The position numbers were made by a program, and so were the translations under genes. Positions 21,430 to 33,261 of a DNA stretch of 64,000 bases are shown piece by piece. Each line of letters opens with the position of its first letter. The stretch's first letter is position 1. The stretch comes from Terfezia claveryi. Lineage: Eukaryota; Ascomycota; Pezizomycetes; Pezizales; Pezizaceae. The stretch is from NCBI GenBank assembly GCA_015179025.1, contig WHUX01000188.1, positions 1 through 64,000 of the forward strand, given 5' to 3'. The notes beneath the pieces are model-generated. The model made no database searches. It was not told the origin of the DNA and saw nothing but the letters and a program-made list of their open reading frames with translations.

Positions 21430-23553
21430 ATGCCTTATCTCCCAGCTCCATGCATATGGTGGCTCCAAGCCAACACCAGGCAAACAATTGCAAATGAAAA
21501 TCGTGGACCACCTGGAAATGTCCTTGTTAGAGAAGCGTCGTCCAATTGCAAGCGATTACCAGCTACAGGTCTGCCTTTGCAATCGCTGCCAGACAAAGAA
21601 ATGATTCATATGCTAACTACTTGCAATTTGGCTTCCACACCACGTTGGGACTTTCAGAAGCCCTCCTACACTCCACTGTCTTCCACCCCCGAATCTTACT
21701 GCGAGAGCTCTGGCCCCGACGACCCTCATGATCAGACCCCAGAACTTTCACGCCCGCAAGGAGATACTGACTCTTATGATTTCATTATCAAAGAACCGGA
21801 CCAGGATGTTATTGATGAAACTGAGAAGTTCGTTAACCGCTTTCTAAGGAGGTCCTGGAGTTCTATGAATGAGCACAATATGCAACAGCGACGACTTGCT
21901 ACTTCGCCATTAACATATCATAGGCACCAGGTATGCAATAATACAGATGGCTCTATACATGTAGCTGTAAGTACTTGGTTCATTTTAAGGTCACTTCTTG
22001 GCCATACCAGCTAAATTCATCAGGTCGCAGTTAGGCTTTGTGACCAAGTCCATGGAGATTTCCGGTTTGAAGTTGCTGCACTTTGTGACTACTTGCACTC
22101 ACCTGAGGGGAGAAAGAAGCAACTTTGTGGAGAAATATCAAGATGGGATATCTTCGGACTGGAGCCTGTACCGAGAACCACATTTCTGATTTGCTGGGAT
22201 TCAGCCTTCCTATATCATATGGCAGTGAACACTAAGTCCACAGTTCACTCGACCTTGGATGGACTGAAGAGGCTTAGGGAAGCAGCTGCGAGGATTGAGT
22301 GGTTGGTGATCTTTTACTAGAACTCTTGCGATATCAGCCTGTGCCACAAAGTCTCCAATAAGCTGATAAAAATGACCTGCGTTTGTATATAGGGTACGCA
22401 TCGGCTGCTTCCTCTGCACGTACTATCTCACTCCGCACCCTGGGTATCCCAGAGCGCGTGTGGTGGACATGTTGAGATCTGGAGTTTTCTCTCAGGATGA
22501 GTGCCAACGCCAACTTCGCTTTATCGGTGAAATGATTGGAGAAATCCTGCGTTTTCTTGCGGTGAGTAAACAGAAAGACATAAATATTTCAACAGCGTCG
22601 TTAACTATAGCTATTTTAATTGTATCCTCATGCAACTGACAAGATTTAGACTTTGCGTCCTAGGAGAGTTACAGTGACGTCGACTACGTGGAAGCGCGAA
22701 GTGGGGACAGCAAAAGGAAAACTTGATGATGTAGGCAGAACATTGCAACAGATGACAGCAGCTGGTGAGATTTACAACAATCACACACTTTGAAAATCAT
22801 GTTTATCTTGCCAATTGCGAGGCTGACATAGCGTGACATATTTTAGATCTCTCCATCGCATCGCAAACTGTGGACATGGTGCTTATCAAAAAAACCTTCT
22901 TTGCTTATCGAGAAGCTCTCGATTGTTTCTCGAGTTTATTGACGTGCAATGAAGAGATTTGGACGCAGTACTCACGTAGGACAAAGCTTTGGGCAATTGC
23001 ATCTGCTGGCATTCCTAGCGCTAGCGGACTCGTACTCTCCACAACGAGTGGTACAGCAGCACTAGGGGCAATACCAGTTTTGGGTCAAATAGCTGCGGGG
23101 GTGGTTGTAGGTTCGGCTACGGCATTTTCTGTAATGAAGGCTTACTGCCATGGTGGAAAAGCCGATTGGTGTAAACAAGGTTTATTCCCCATGGCTCAGA
23201 TGAGATGTCAAGCTCCTTCGAAACTAACTGCGAGGTGATGATATACAATAGTTGATGCATGCCTTCGGGTTGGTGGGGATTTAGTATGGGACTGCGAAAG
23301 GTTAACGGGCTACCTCTACCTCTTCCACAACCGATGTCAAGAACATTTGCTTTATAACAACGCGGAACAGGAAGATGCGGCGGAGACATTTCTTACGGAG
23401 GTTCAAAAGATAACTGGCAGAGACCCTAGACAACCGGGCTTCATCGAAAGTGGTGGCTACCGAGCTTTTCTACAAAATCGTGAAGGGACTCTACAGGCTG
23501 CAATTGCGAAGCATGAAGATAGTTTTACCCAGATCATTAGAATGTCCAGTTGA
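21430..23553 (+). CDS. Unrecognised six-exon protein with a Gly/Ala-rich hydrophobic segment (577 aa)
   Basis: Exons are 21430-21966, 22024-22301, 22393-22561, 22650-22764, 22847-23179 and 23252-23553. All joins are in frame. Introns show GTAAGT...CAG, GTTGGT...TAG (weakest donor), GTGAGT...CTGAC...TAG, GTGAGA...TAG and GTTTAT...CTAAC...TAG. The N-terminal 180 residues are Pro/Ser-rich; an ATG at 21601 is an alternative start. Exons 2-3 hold VAVRLCDQVHGDFRFEVAAL and MLRSGVFSQDECQRQLRF. Exon 5 holds a long hydrophobic segment (residues about 413-463) with GTAALGAIPVLGQIAAGVVV, which could be a transmembrane hairpin. The C terminus is DAAETFLTEVQKITGRDP and later GYRAFLQNREGTLQAAIAK. I cannot assign a function. 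Confidence 0.6.
21967..22023 (+). other. Intron 1 of the 577-aa gene
   Basis: GTAAGT at 21967, CTAAAT near 22011 and CAG at 22021-22023. It is 57 nt, phase 0. Confidence 0.75.
22562..22649 (+). other. Intron 3 of the 577-aa gene
   Basis: GTGAGT at 22562, ACTGAC at 22635-22640 and TTTAG at 22645-22649. It joins ILRFLA to TLRPRRVTV. Confidence 0.75.
23180..23251 (+). other. Intron 5 of the 577-aa gene
   Basis: GTTTAT at 23180, AACTAACTG branch at 23222-23230 and AATAG at 23247-23251. It is a phase-1 intron. The exact frame match to the downstream exon (GDLVWDCERL) supports it. Confidence 0.65.
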
Positions 23554-24160
23554 TGCTAGGAAGAGGACTGTTAGGATGAAATACCCAATCAGGTACCAGT
23601 TGCATTGCACATCATGTTCACTCTCATGGTACTCTTGACGTTTATTGTTGGTACTGGAATTATATAAAATTTATCGTACTGTTGTTATTTGGACCACTAG
23701 AACATTTGAGCCATGTGACATGTATTGTGATGTAAATGATTGATAATACTTCGAACATGCAGCTGTAATCAATCAAAGAACGTTAATATCACAATGGCTT
23801 CTCGTGCATGCATCATGACTATGGCCTAGCCGTGAAATCAGAAATTGTGCTAACGTAGGGTTCTCGTGGCACCGGGCATATCTATACTAATTGGGTTTGA
23901 TACCGTATATATAAGTGCATTTTTAACAGTATCTAGAGGGTAGCAATTCTCCAAACAGGGGTCTGGTGAGTGGTGTTTCACTATTCCTTAAATTTGGGGT
24001 TATCGATAAAACAGTTCTCCTCTTCCTATGCAAACCGATGTGGGACCCCGTCATGACCTTAGTTTGATCGCGGGTATAGTCATAAATAAAAAAAAGTTAA
24101 AAAAAAAGACCTAAATCAATTATCTTAGCGCCCATTCCCTAAGTGCATACTTCTTACCTA
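23554..24160. other. Downstream intergenic stretch, nothing recognised
   Basis: The 3' side of the 577-aa gene is followed by AT-rich sequence with A-runs near 24090-24110. I see no gene or recurring repeat. Confidence 0.4.
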
Positions 24161-24976
24161 CTTAATATATGAAAGAAACTCGTGGTTTTGGAGCTTATAT
24201 ATATATATATATATGCGAGAAACCCATGCATCCGCGGGCTTATATATATATGCGCGAGAAACCCATTCTTTCGAGTCTTATATATAAGTATATATGCATG
24301 GAATTCATGCCTTCGCGGCCTCTAGATATTCAGGGAATTCATGCTTTGCGGCCTCTATAGTAAGCCTCGAGAGCATGAATTCCATGGATATATATATATA
24401 AGTCCCTAAAGCACGAGTTTCTCGCATATACTTCCCTTCCCCGCGCTTTTCCCCTTCGCTCCTTATCAAACATTTCCCAGCACATTACGGCGAGTATTAG
24501 AGTGAGTATTGGAGCGAGTAATAGAGCGAGTGTTAGAGCGAGTGTCAGAGCGAGTATTAGAGCGAGTGTTAGAGCGAGTGTTAGAGCGATTGAAGGAGCG
24601 AGTCTAGTTCTATATATATATCTATTATTCAATACTTCTGTGTATATAATTATTAGCGAATACAATGGATATTTCCGCTGCGTGCATATTCAATAGCGGC
24701 TACGTACCTGGCTGGTGTTAGAGCGTCGTACATGCAAGCGGTGAGCGGGTGTGGATTGTAGAAGAGAGCGATTTGGGGCCCTGGTTCAGCAACGCCGGAC
24801 ATGGAATCTATAGCGTTAACAACATCAATTGAGTTGATGATGCGAAGGGAACGAACTCTAACATCCAGACGTTGAAATATGTCAACCAGCATCCGGACGG
24901 CTTTGGTTGCCCCAATGGCGTCCAGATTGTGTTGCGCGAACTCTCGCGTCCGGACGCCATCTTCTTCTTGCTGATG
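24160..24976 (+). mobile_element. Partial foldback-family element with a CTGATG right end
   Basis: It contains the same modules as the 26.4-30.5 kb element in its right-arm order: TATATA runs with GCGAGAAACYCATGC, the 12-bp array GAGCGAGTATTA/GAGCGAGTGTTA (24490-24600), TGTGTATATAATTATTAGCG, a block with GGTTCAGCAACGCCGGACAT, then GCGTCCGGACGCC, CTTCTTCTTG and CTGATG ending at 24976. The left end is not identifiable, so it is truncated or diverged there. ORFs on either strand are repeat read-through. Confidence 0.7.
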
Positions 24977-26446
24977 CGGACGAGTTCCAGTTCGAGTCTC
25001 AAACCGGAAGTGCGGAAGTGTGGAAGTGTGGAAGTGCGGGTACAAGTTTGAGGGGTTCCTATTTGAGAGTCGGACAACTTTTGCTTTGACTCTAAAAATA
25101 GGATCGAGTACAAATAAGGTTCCAGGGTTTTAGGGTTAATCCGTTAGGTATTTTCCTAGTGGATTCTTAAGCAAGTGACTAGAACAGGTTTTTCAGGCTA
25201 GTAGTTTGGTCTGGAGAGTTCCACACTGCGATAAAACATATTCATGTAGATCCCATATACCAGGGAAACCCCAGAAACCAATCAATCCCACATGGAACTT
25301 AGGTGAAATACCACACTAGATCCAAATATACAACAAGTAACTATACAAGTGCCCCAAATATAGGAGTGCGTAGGTTCAATATGCCACTTATGCAATTACA
25401 TAAATCAATTCTAATCTATTAAATGTACTATGCCAGTACTTAGGTAGTTTCACTATGAGGTATTCTTATATCTAAAAGATATGTATGCTGGCAAGCTATG
25501 GCTGAATAGATTTGATTACTTGGGGAGTAGACAAGCATGCATGTAGTGTTATATAAGATAAAAGTCATTCAAATTCTGCAAAGGAGCCACATACAAAAAA
25601 TTCACTAGGTTTTTGTCCGAGTGATTTCAACTTGTTTATATTGACCAATAAAGAATAATTCATATCTCTGAGGTTACAAAAGTGATTCTACCTAGTATCT
25701 AACCCTAATGAAGGAGAACTACCAAGTTAGGCAATCAGGTGACTCAGCTTAAACCATATAGGACTTAGCATACCATGACATTGGTGCCCTAATATTAATA
25801 GATACGAAATTTAATCCTGGAGTTATGAGGATAGATATGTCAATCCAGACCCCTTCAGAATTTTGATTTCCTAAAAATTGAGATTACAACATTGTCTAGC
25901 AGCTTATCAATTTAGAGAGTATGTACATGCTGGATATATAAATTATGGGTGTACAATACAAGGACATTTAACAAGTACGAGTAAATTATAATTTATTCTT
26001 TTAACAAGCTGTAAGTGGAACTGACAACAAATATAATGTATTTATGGGCTGGAGCCTTATAGAAAAAAACTATAGCTTGAGTCACAGCCACCCCCTAAAG
26101 TTCTAAATTTTATTAGTAAGTACTTTACACTCGATAGGTGAGTAGTCTGCATATAAATGCTTGTCTAAATAATGCATTTATATATAATCGAGTAATTAAA
26201 ATATTCTAAGAATCACATGCTTTATTTAGTAATATTTGAGCTGGAACATTATTCTTGATAAATTGATAATTAATGGTGCAATTACTAAAGCTACAGTGAG
26301 TGAGTATGAAGGCACATAAAATTTAAATGCTATCCTCAAGTAAAGTTCACTATGGAATATATACATGAGTGGTCATAGTGTAGTAAATATGTTCTGGGCC
26401 ACTTATGGGCAATTTAAATAATTACTCAATTTGGTGTATAATGCAC
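24977..26446. other. AT-rich gene-free stretch
   Basis: Apart from short GGAAGTGTGGAAGTGCGG repeats at 25007-25038, this is AT-rich sequence dense in stops in every frame. It looks like RIP-degraded repeat DNA, but no homologous copy is visible in this window. Confidence 0.45.
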
Positions 26447-26884
26447 TTCATCACCAAAAATATTATTTGCGTCCTGTGCGTCCGGACGCCTGGGACGCAC
26501 AGGACGCATGGGAGACAAACTCAAGATCAGGATGCCAAACGCTCGGCGCGCGAGCGTCCGGACGCACCCGGACGGTGCTCGAGCGCCTGGGACGCAACAC
26601 ATGCGCTTTGCAGATGCTCCCTCCTCTTGGACGCAACATGGAACGGGCTGCTCGTCCCCAACGCTATAGGTTCTACCGCTGGCGTTGCTAACGGATAGCC
26701 CACAATCGCTCTCTTCTACAATGCACACCCGCTCACCACTTGCATGTACGACCTCCAGGTACGTAGCCACTATTGCAGCCATTGAATATGCACATAGCAG
26801 AAATATCCATTGTATTCGCTAATAATTATATACACAGAAGTAATAGATATATATATAGAGCATGCAATCGCTGCACCAATCGCT

Positions 26885-27160
26885 CGAACACTCGCTCTAA
26901 TACTCGCTCTAATACTCGCCCTAACACTCGTTCTAATACTCGCTCTAATACTCGCTCTAATACTGGCTCCAATACTCGCTCTAATACTCGCTCCAATACT
27001 CGCTCTAATACTCGCCCTAATACTCGCTCTAATACTCGCTCTAATACTCGCTCTAATACTCGCTCTAATACTCGCTCCAATACTCGCTCTAATACTCGCC
27101 CTAATACTCGCTCCAATACTCGCTCTTATACTCGCTCTATTACTCACTCTAATGCTCGCC
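26885..27160 (-). repeat. 12-bp minisatellite of the left foldback arm
   Basis: About 22 units of CTAATACTCGCT/CCAATACTCGCT occur. The 12-bp unit keeps every frame open, which explains the long RSNT-, LALI- and RASI-repeat ORFs on both strands. The mirror array is at 29730-29995. Confidence 0.9.
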
Positions 27161-27420
27161 GTAATGTGCTGGGATATAGAGCGAAGGGAAAATGCGCGGG
27201 GAAGGGAGGTATATATACAGGAAAACCATAGTTGCCAAGGCCGACTGGTAAGGCCGACAATTTAGACTTTCCGAAGACAATGAGATAAGGAATAACAAGA
27301 GAAGTGGCAGGACAGTGATCAATGGCGCTCAGCCCCCTTTCGCCCGCGGGTGCCGTACTATTCAATGCCTGGCCTGGTAATAGTCATATTGGGAAATCGT
27401 AGTCGTTGTATAGAGATATG

Positions 27421-29014
27421 CAGGGGTCACATAAGCTAAGAATGAGGGGATCGTTGCGAATCCCCTATTCTTAGCTTATCTGCACCCCAGGGGATCCCCC
27501 CACCGCAAATTTTCTAGCTAAGCTTGGCGTCAACCGTAGTCGCTTTTGAAAAATATAGCAAAGAACAATGGGGTTTGTGTACGTTTCTTACATATGTGCA
27601 TATATGTATTCATACCAGCTCATACTGAATTTCCCACCACTATACTATTATAGATACATCAGAGACTTCTCGAAATCTCGCATCTTTGGTGAAGATAGAG
27701 AATAGAATCTGATAAGATCCAGCCTCTGCAGCGTCTTAAGCTGGCCGATTTAAGACGCTATCGCATCCAGCCTCTGCGGCGTCTTAAGCTGGCCGATTTA
27801 AGACGCTATCTCATCCAGCCTCTGCGGCGTCTTAAGCTGGCTGATTTAAGACGTAGAGACTAGCCTCTGTCTTACCCTAAACCTGTGCGGGCTTGGCACT
27901 GAGCGGGCTTGGCACTGAGCGGGCTTGGCACTGAGCGGGCTTGGCATTGTGCTAGCTTGTTACTTGTAGTAAGCTTGGCATACACTAAATAAAATTACTA
28001 GATTGGGAAAACAGGAGGATTACTTAAATTGTAATATTGAAGTGGATAATCGATGTGATGTGATATGTGAGATATGAACAAATTACAAACGGCTATCTAT
28101 TTCATATTGTATTCCCATACATCGGGGTTCCTAGATCAAAAGTCAAATAGAATATTAGTAGTAGGTCCGAGTCTATTTAACAAGACTTACAGATAACCGG
28201 AATATAAACTCAACTTGTAATAACAGCACCTATATTCTATGTAGACGAGACTATATTGCTGCTAGACTCTACGAGGGTCTGATCGAGACGTGCCAACCAG
28301 ACTAGATCGAGAACCCCCCCGCAACCTACTATGATTGATAATAATTGATATATAATGCTTATATCAAGTTTATATCTTGTAGATTATATTGGTTAGTTAA
28401 GTATTATTATTACTTGTTTATGGTGCAGTGGATTGGGTTTTTAGTTCAAGTTTATTATAATTGGCAGGTCAGAGGTTCGATTCATCCTTTCATTTTTCAT
28501 TTTGTTTTTTTTTAGACTTTATTTCACCGTTAAGCTGCAACACAATGCCAAGCCCGCACAATGCCAAGCCCGCACAGGTTTAGGGTAGGCAGAGGCTAGT
28601 CGAGGGTGTTGTGCCAACCAGAGCACGAGATTACCAGACTAGCGTCTTAAATTGGCCAGCTTAAGACGCTGGATGCGATAGCTTAAGACGGCACACGTGA
28701 CTTTATCACAGGCAGAATCTTATCAGATTCTATCTTCCATCTTCACCAAAGATGCGATTTCGAGAAGTCTCAATGATGTATCTATAATAGTATAGTGGTG
28801 GGATGGTATGAATACATATATGCACATATGTAAGAAACGTACACAAACCCCATTGTTCTTTGCTATATTTTTCAAAAGCGACTACGGTTGACGCCAAGCT
28901 TAGCTAGAAAATTTGCGGTGGGGGGATCCCCTGGGGTGCAGATAAGCTAAGAATAGGGGATTCGCAACGATCCCCTAATTCTTAGCTTATGTGACCCCTG
29001 CATGCCACAGGTGA
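27421..29014. mobile_element. Non-autonomous hAT-like element nested in the foldback element
   Basis: The left end is CAGGGGTCACATAAGCTAAG at 27421 and the matching inverse complement ends at 29000. The inverted match extends about 250 bp inward (to TGTGCATATATGTATTCATACC). GAGATATG occurs at 27413-27420 and again at 29015-29022, giving an 8-bp target duplication as expected of hAT elements. The right side carries 14 extra bases (29001-29014) between the TIR and the duplication. The interior has 48-bp and 16-bp tandem repeats and no transposase frame. Confidence 0.75.
27718..27955 (+). repeat. 48-bp and 16-bp tandem repeats inside the hAT-like element
   Basis: Three 48-bp units begin CCAGCCTCTGCRGCGTCTTA (about 27719-27862). 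They are followed by four 16-bp units GCGGGCTTGGCACTGA (about 27888-27952). Diverged inverse copies of both occur at 28553-28680, consistent with extended subterminal inverted repeats. Confidence 0.75.
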
Positions 29015-30474
29015 GAGATATGTGCGGAGTTCACGCTTGGTGATACATATGTTTCGTAGGAATTCATGCATTCGCGGGCATATATATATATATATGCGAG
29101 AAACTCGTGCTTTTGGAGACATATATATATATATGCGAGAATTCATGCATTCGCGGCCATATATATATATCCTCCCTAGGAGCGGTCGGGTTCGAGACTA
29201 TATATATATATATGCCAGAAACTCGTGCTTTTGGAGACATCTAGAGAAATGCATGCATACGCGGGCATATATATATATATGTGCGAGAAACTCGTGCTTT
29301 TGGAGACTTATATATATATATATGCGAGAATTCCATGCATCCGCGGGCATATATATATATAAGTCTCCAAAAGCACGAGTTTCTCGCATATATATATATA
29401 TATATATATATATGCCCGCGAATGCATGAATTCCTACGAAACATATCACAAAGCTTGAACTCCGCACATATCTCTATACAACGACTACGATTTCCCAATA
29501 TGACTATTACCAGGCCAGGCATTGAATAGTACGGCACCCGCGGGCGAAAGGGGGCTGAGCGCCATTGATCACTGTCCTGCCACTTCTCTTGTTATTCCTT
29601 ATCTCATTGTCTTCGGAAAGTCTAAATTGTCGGCCTTACCAGTCGGCCTTGGCAACTATGGTTTTCCTGTATATATACCTCCCTTCCCCGCGCATTTTCC
29701 CTTCGCTCTATATCCCAGCACATTACGGCGAGCATTAGAGTGAGTAATAGAGCGAGTATAAGAGCGAGTATTGGAGCGAGTATTAGGGCGAGTATTAGAG
29801 CGAGTATTGGAGCGAGTATTAGAGCGAGTATTAGAGCGAGTATTAGAGCGAGTATTAGGGCGAGTATTAGAGCGAGTATTGGAGCGAGTATTAGAGCGAG
29901 TATTGGAGCCAGTATTAGAGCGAGTATTAGAGCGAGTATTAGAACGAGTGTTAGGGCGAGTATTAGAGCGAGTATTAGAGCGAGTGTTTGAGCGATTGGA
30001 GCAGCGATTGCATGCTCTATATATATATCTATTACTTCTGTGTATATAATTATTAGCGAATACAATGGATATTTCTGCTTTGTGCATATTCAATGGCTGC
30101 AATAGTGGCTACGTACCTGGCTGTCGTACATGCAAGTGGTGAGCGGGTGTGCATTGTAGAAGAGAGCCATTTGGGGCCCTGGTTCAGCAACGCCAGACAT
30201 GGAACCTATAGCATTAACAACCTCAATTGAGTTGTTGATGCGATGGGAATGAACTCTGACCTCCAGACGTTGAGCTTCTGTCAACCACCGTCTGGACGGC
30301 TATTGTTGCCCCAATGGCGTCGGGATTGTATTGCGACGCAGCGCAGGGCCCTAGTTGCGTCCGGATTGTAATGCAATACCCCGGGGTGTCCGGATGCACA
30401 GGACGCACAGGACGCAAAATCACGTCCGGACGCTTGGTGCTGCGTCCGGACGCCAAATTTTTTTTCCTGATGTT

Positions 30475-31975
30475 GTATTGATAAAGGTTTACAAGTACTA
30501 ATTTACTCAAAAAAATGAGAATTGATAATAGAATACCTAGTTAGAGCAACTGCAACAGATTTATATATTTTCCAGTCAACTAGACCTTCATCTAATATTC
30601 CAATTTGATTCAGCCACAGCTGAGTGGTTAATACAGTTATGATCTGTTAGTACTTTTATATGTAAATAAATTAAAAATTTCAGATTATTTTTAAAGTATT
30701 AGTAATAATAATTAAAGTAGAAGTTTTTGCAGACACCTAAAATAAAAACACTAGTACCTAGTTTTAAATGCCTAGTAACTATAGTTTATCAAGAAGTTAG
30801 AGTATTTGAAATATAATTCTTTAAGCCTGTAAGGTCAGCAGCTAGTTAAAGGTCTTTAGTTAGATAAAAGTTATTAGATATGCTATACTTAATATAATTA
30901 ATAGAATTCAGGATGTGATTTTGTAATACCTTTAATATTAAGTTTGACTATATTACAACTATAAAAACATAATATTTATTATAGTATCATACTATTTGAT
31001 CTCCTATAAGTCTATAATATACTATTTACCTATTATATAATTCTAGGTAGAACTTGCTTTATTTTAGTTCAAACTAAAGAATTGAAGTATCTTAGTAATT
31101 TATATATAAATAAGTACTTGCAATTAAGAAAATACTACCTTGTACCTTACCTGTATCCTATAAGTAAGAAATAGTTAAGATTTTCCTTACTTATAGGATA
31201 ATTTATATATCAAAATATAGATAAAAAAATATTATAATAATAATTACTCCGAACTTTACTAAATTCTATATAGCTTAATACTATATTCAATACAAGATAG
31301 TTTCTATAGCTTGAACTATAAGACCCTATATATTAAAAACCTTATAGATAAGTATCCTTATAGATAAGAAACTAATTTTCAAATATCTATTACATAGAAA
31401 CATTATAGATTTCTATTGTAGCAATAAACTAAGTATTCTCTTCTCTATTCTATTTATCATCAAAGATGAAAGTAATGAGTTATTAACTACATAAGCATGT
31501 ACTTTATTATTTGAAAAGTTTAAGGTAGTTTTTTAGAAATTCTCCTCTTGTTTAATATCAGCCATCTTACTATAATATGAAAGGAGTAGTTAAAAATAAC
31601 TTTATAGGATGTTTTTAGAGTATAGTAAAATATTTTGTTTAATTTAGATTTACTAAATTAAGGACTTATATTAATTGCCTATAACTAATATAGAGTTACA
31701 AGCAGCTTAGAACATATATAGTTATATGTATAAAAAGAATAAGTAAGTGAGGGTTCTTAGAGCTTAGTCTTAAATTTCCATAAAGTATAGGTACTTAATA
31801 TGTAATACTCTAATATACTAATAATATTCTATACAAATACATAAATTTATATTGTACCTATAGTGCTTCTATCTTAAGTAACTTATAAAAAGAGAAAATA
31901 GAAGTATGTAAGAAAAACTAAAGCAGACTTAAGAAAAGTTATAAAATAAGATTACAAATATATAGGCAAATAGTA
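30475..31975. other. AT-rich gene-free stretch
   Basis: The sequence is very AT-rich with stops in all frames. It resembles heavily mutated repeat sequence. I see no LTR, TIR or gene. Confidence 0.45.
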
Positions 31976-31980
31976 GTAGA

Positions 31981-32504
31981 TGTAACGATGGCTCTAGGGA
32001 CAAGGCGACCAAGAGGTACGCTGGGGTAGTGGCAAAGGGGAATCACATACGTAGGAGCGCTACGTGTGTGATCTGGAGAAAGGCTAGGGTAATACACACA
32101 TAGGAACGCTACGTGTGTGACCAGGGAAGGCTGGGATGGGGCAAGGGCAGGAGGCAAGAGGCAAGGACAAGAGACACGCGGAAGTGGTTGCTGCGTGTGT
32201 CGGAGGGAGGCAGCTGTGCTGCAGAGCTATTCATGAGACAAGGAGGTGCACAAGGGAGGTGCCCAAGCGCTGGGAGAAGCAAGGTCCTGTATTGGGTATA
32301 CAAGATGTTGGATGGGGATCCAACGACAGTACGAAGGACAGGCTCTATATATATATAACTCGGTCAGGGCAATGGGGGAAATAAGCTTCCCTATCTCGGA
32401 AGCCAAGCAAGGTAACAATAACACAATAACCCATCACCTGCGATCGCAAGTGATGACAACTGAACACACGGCAGGTGATGACAACTGAACATACGGTTGT
32501 TACA
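31981..32504 (-). repeat. 3' LTR of the outer gypsy element
   Basis: The LTR is bounded by TGTAAC...GTTACA. A short internal duplication (GGTGATGACAACTGAACA) near its right side distinguishes it from its partner. One base of the central palindrome is changed (CGCAAG). Confidence 0.92.
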
Positions 32505-32705
32505 CTATCCCCCCCTTAGGCTGGAGCTCCAGCAACTAGGAGGCCTGGGCACGATAACTGGCAAAATTAACACAGAAAACAACAACAACAACAAGAGCAA
32601 GGACAAGAACCCTAACTCCGAACAATAACAAGAACAGAAAAAACAACAAGGATACAAAGTTACAACCTCAGTCGACTGGGCGAGGCTTTCTGGAGTATTG
32701 CTAGT

Positions 32706-33225
32706 TGTAACAACCGTATGTTCATTTGTCATCACCTGCGATCGCAGGTGATGGGTTATTGTTATCGTTACCTTTTCCTTGGCTTCCGAGATAGGGAAGC
32801 TTATTTCCCCCATTGCCCTGACCGAGTTATGTATATATAGAGCCTGTCCCTCGTACTATCGTTGGATCCCCATCCAATGTCTTGTATACCCAATACAGGA
32901 CCTTGCTTCCCCCAGCGCTTATGCACCTTCCTTGTGCACATCCTTGTCTCGAACAAACAACTCTGCAGTACAGCTGCCTCCCTTGACACACGCGGTAACT
33001 GCCTCCGTATGTCTCGTGTCCCTTGCCCTCTACCTCTCTTGCCTCTTGCCTTTTGCCCTTGTCCCCCGTCTCAGTCTTCCCCTGGTCACATACGTAGCAT
33101 TCCTACGTGTGTCTTACTCTAGCCTCTCCCCAGATCACACACGTAGCACTCCTACGTGTACGATTGCCTCTTGCCACTTCCCCGGTGTACCTCTTGGTCG
33201 CCTTGCCCCCAAAGCCGTCGTTACA
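32706..33225 (+). repeat. 5' LTR of the inner gypsy element
   Basis: The boundaries are TGTAACAACC and GTCGTTACA. A 24-bp perfect palindrome centred on CACCTGCGATCGCAGGTG lies at 32730-32753 and a TATATATAG box near 32833. Paired CACACGTAGC/CCTACGTGT motifs lie near the 3' end. Confidence 0.93.
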
Positions 33226-33261
33226 CTACGTTGGATCTTCTTGACTAACTGGTACGCTGTC

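Larger units (their letters stand above)
26449..30472. mobile_element. Large foldback DNA element with CATCA/TGATG ends and TT target duplication
   Basis: The left end is CATCACCAAAAATATTATTT at 26449. The right end is ...GGACGCCAAATTTTTTTTCC then TGATG, ending 30472. TT precedes and follows (26447-26448, 30473-30474). Palindromic GCGTCCGGACGC-like motifs cluster within about 150 bp of both ends. The arms 26773-27420 and 29463-30103 are near-identical inverse complements, each carrying a 12-bp array (CTAATACTCGCT). ORFs 27144-27365 and 29522-29743 encode the same sequence because they are mirror copies. The loop holds TATATA runs and, on its left side, a hAT-like insertion. No transposase is seen. 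Confidence 0.8.

Noticed and set aside
25120..25140. TTTTAGGGTTAA as telomeric repeat
   Set aside because: Only a single GGGTTTTAGGGTTAA stretch is present, with no tandem TTAGGG array.
26770..30102. Long ORFs of RSNT, RASI and LALI repeats
   Set aside because: They are translation of the 12-bp array in all six frames; the same arrays give different proteins on each strand.
32113..32813. ORFs inside gypsy LTRs (also 32779-33303, 38428-38913, 43985-44230)
   Set aside because: They recur at the same place in each LTR and in both orientations; there is no coding motif.
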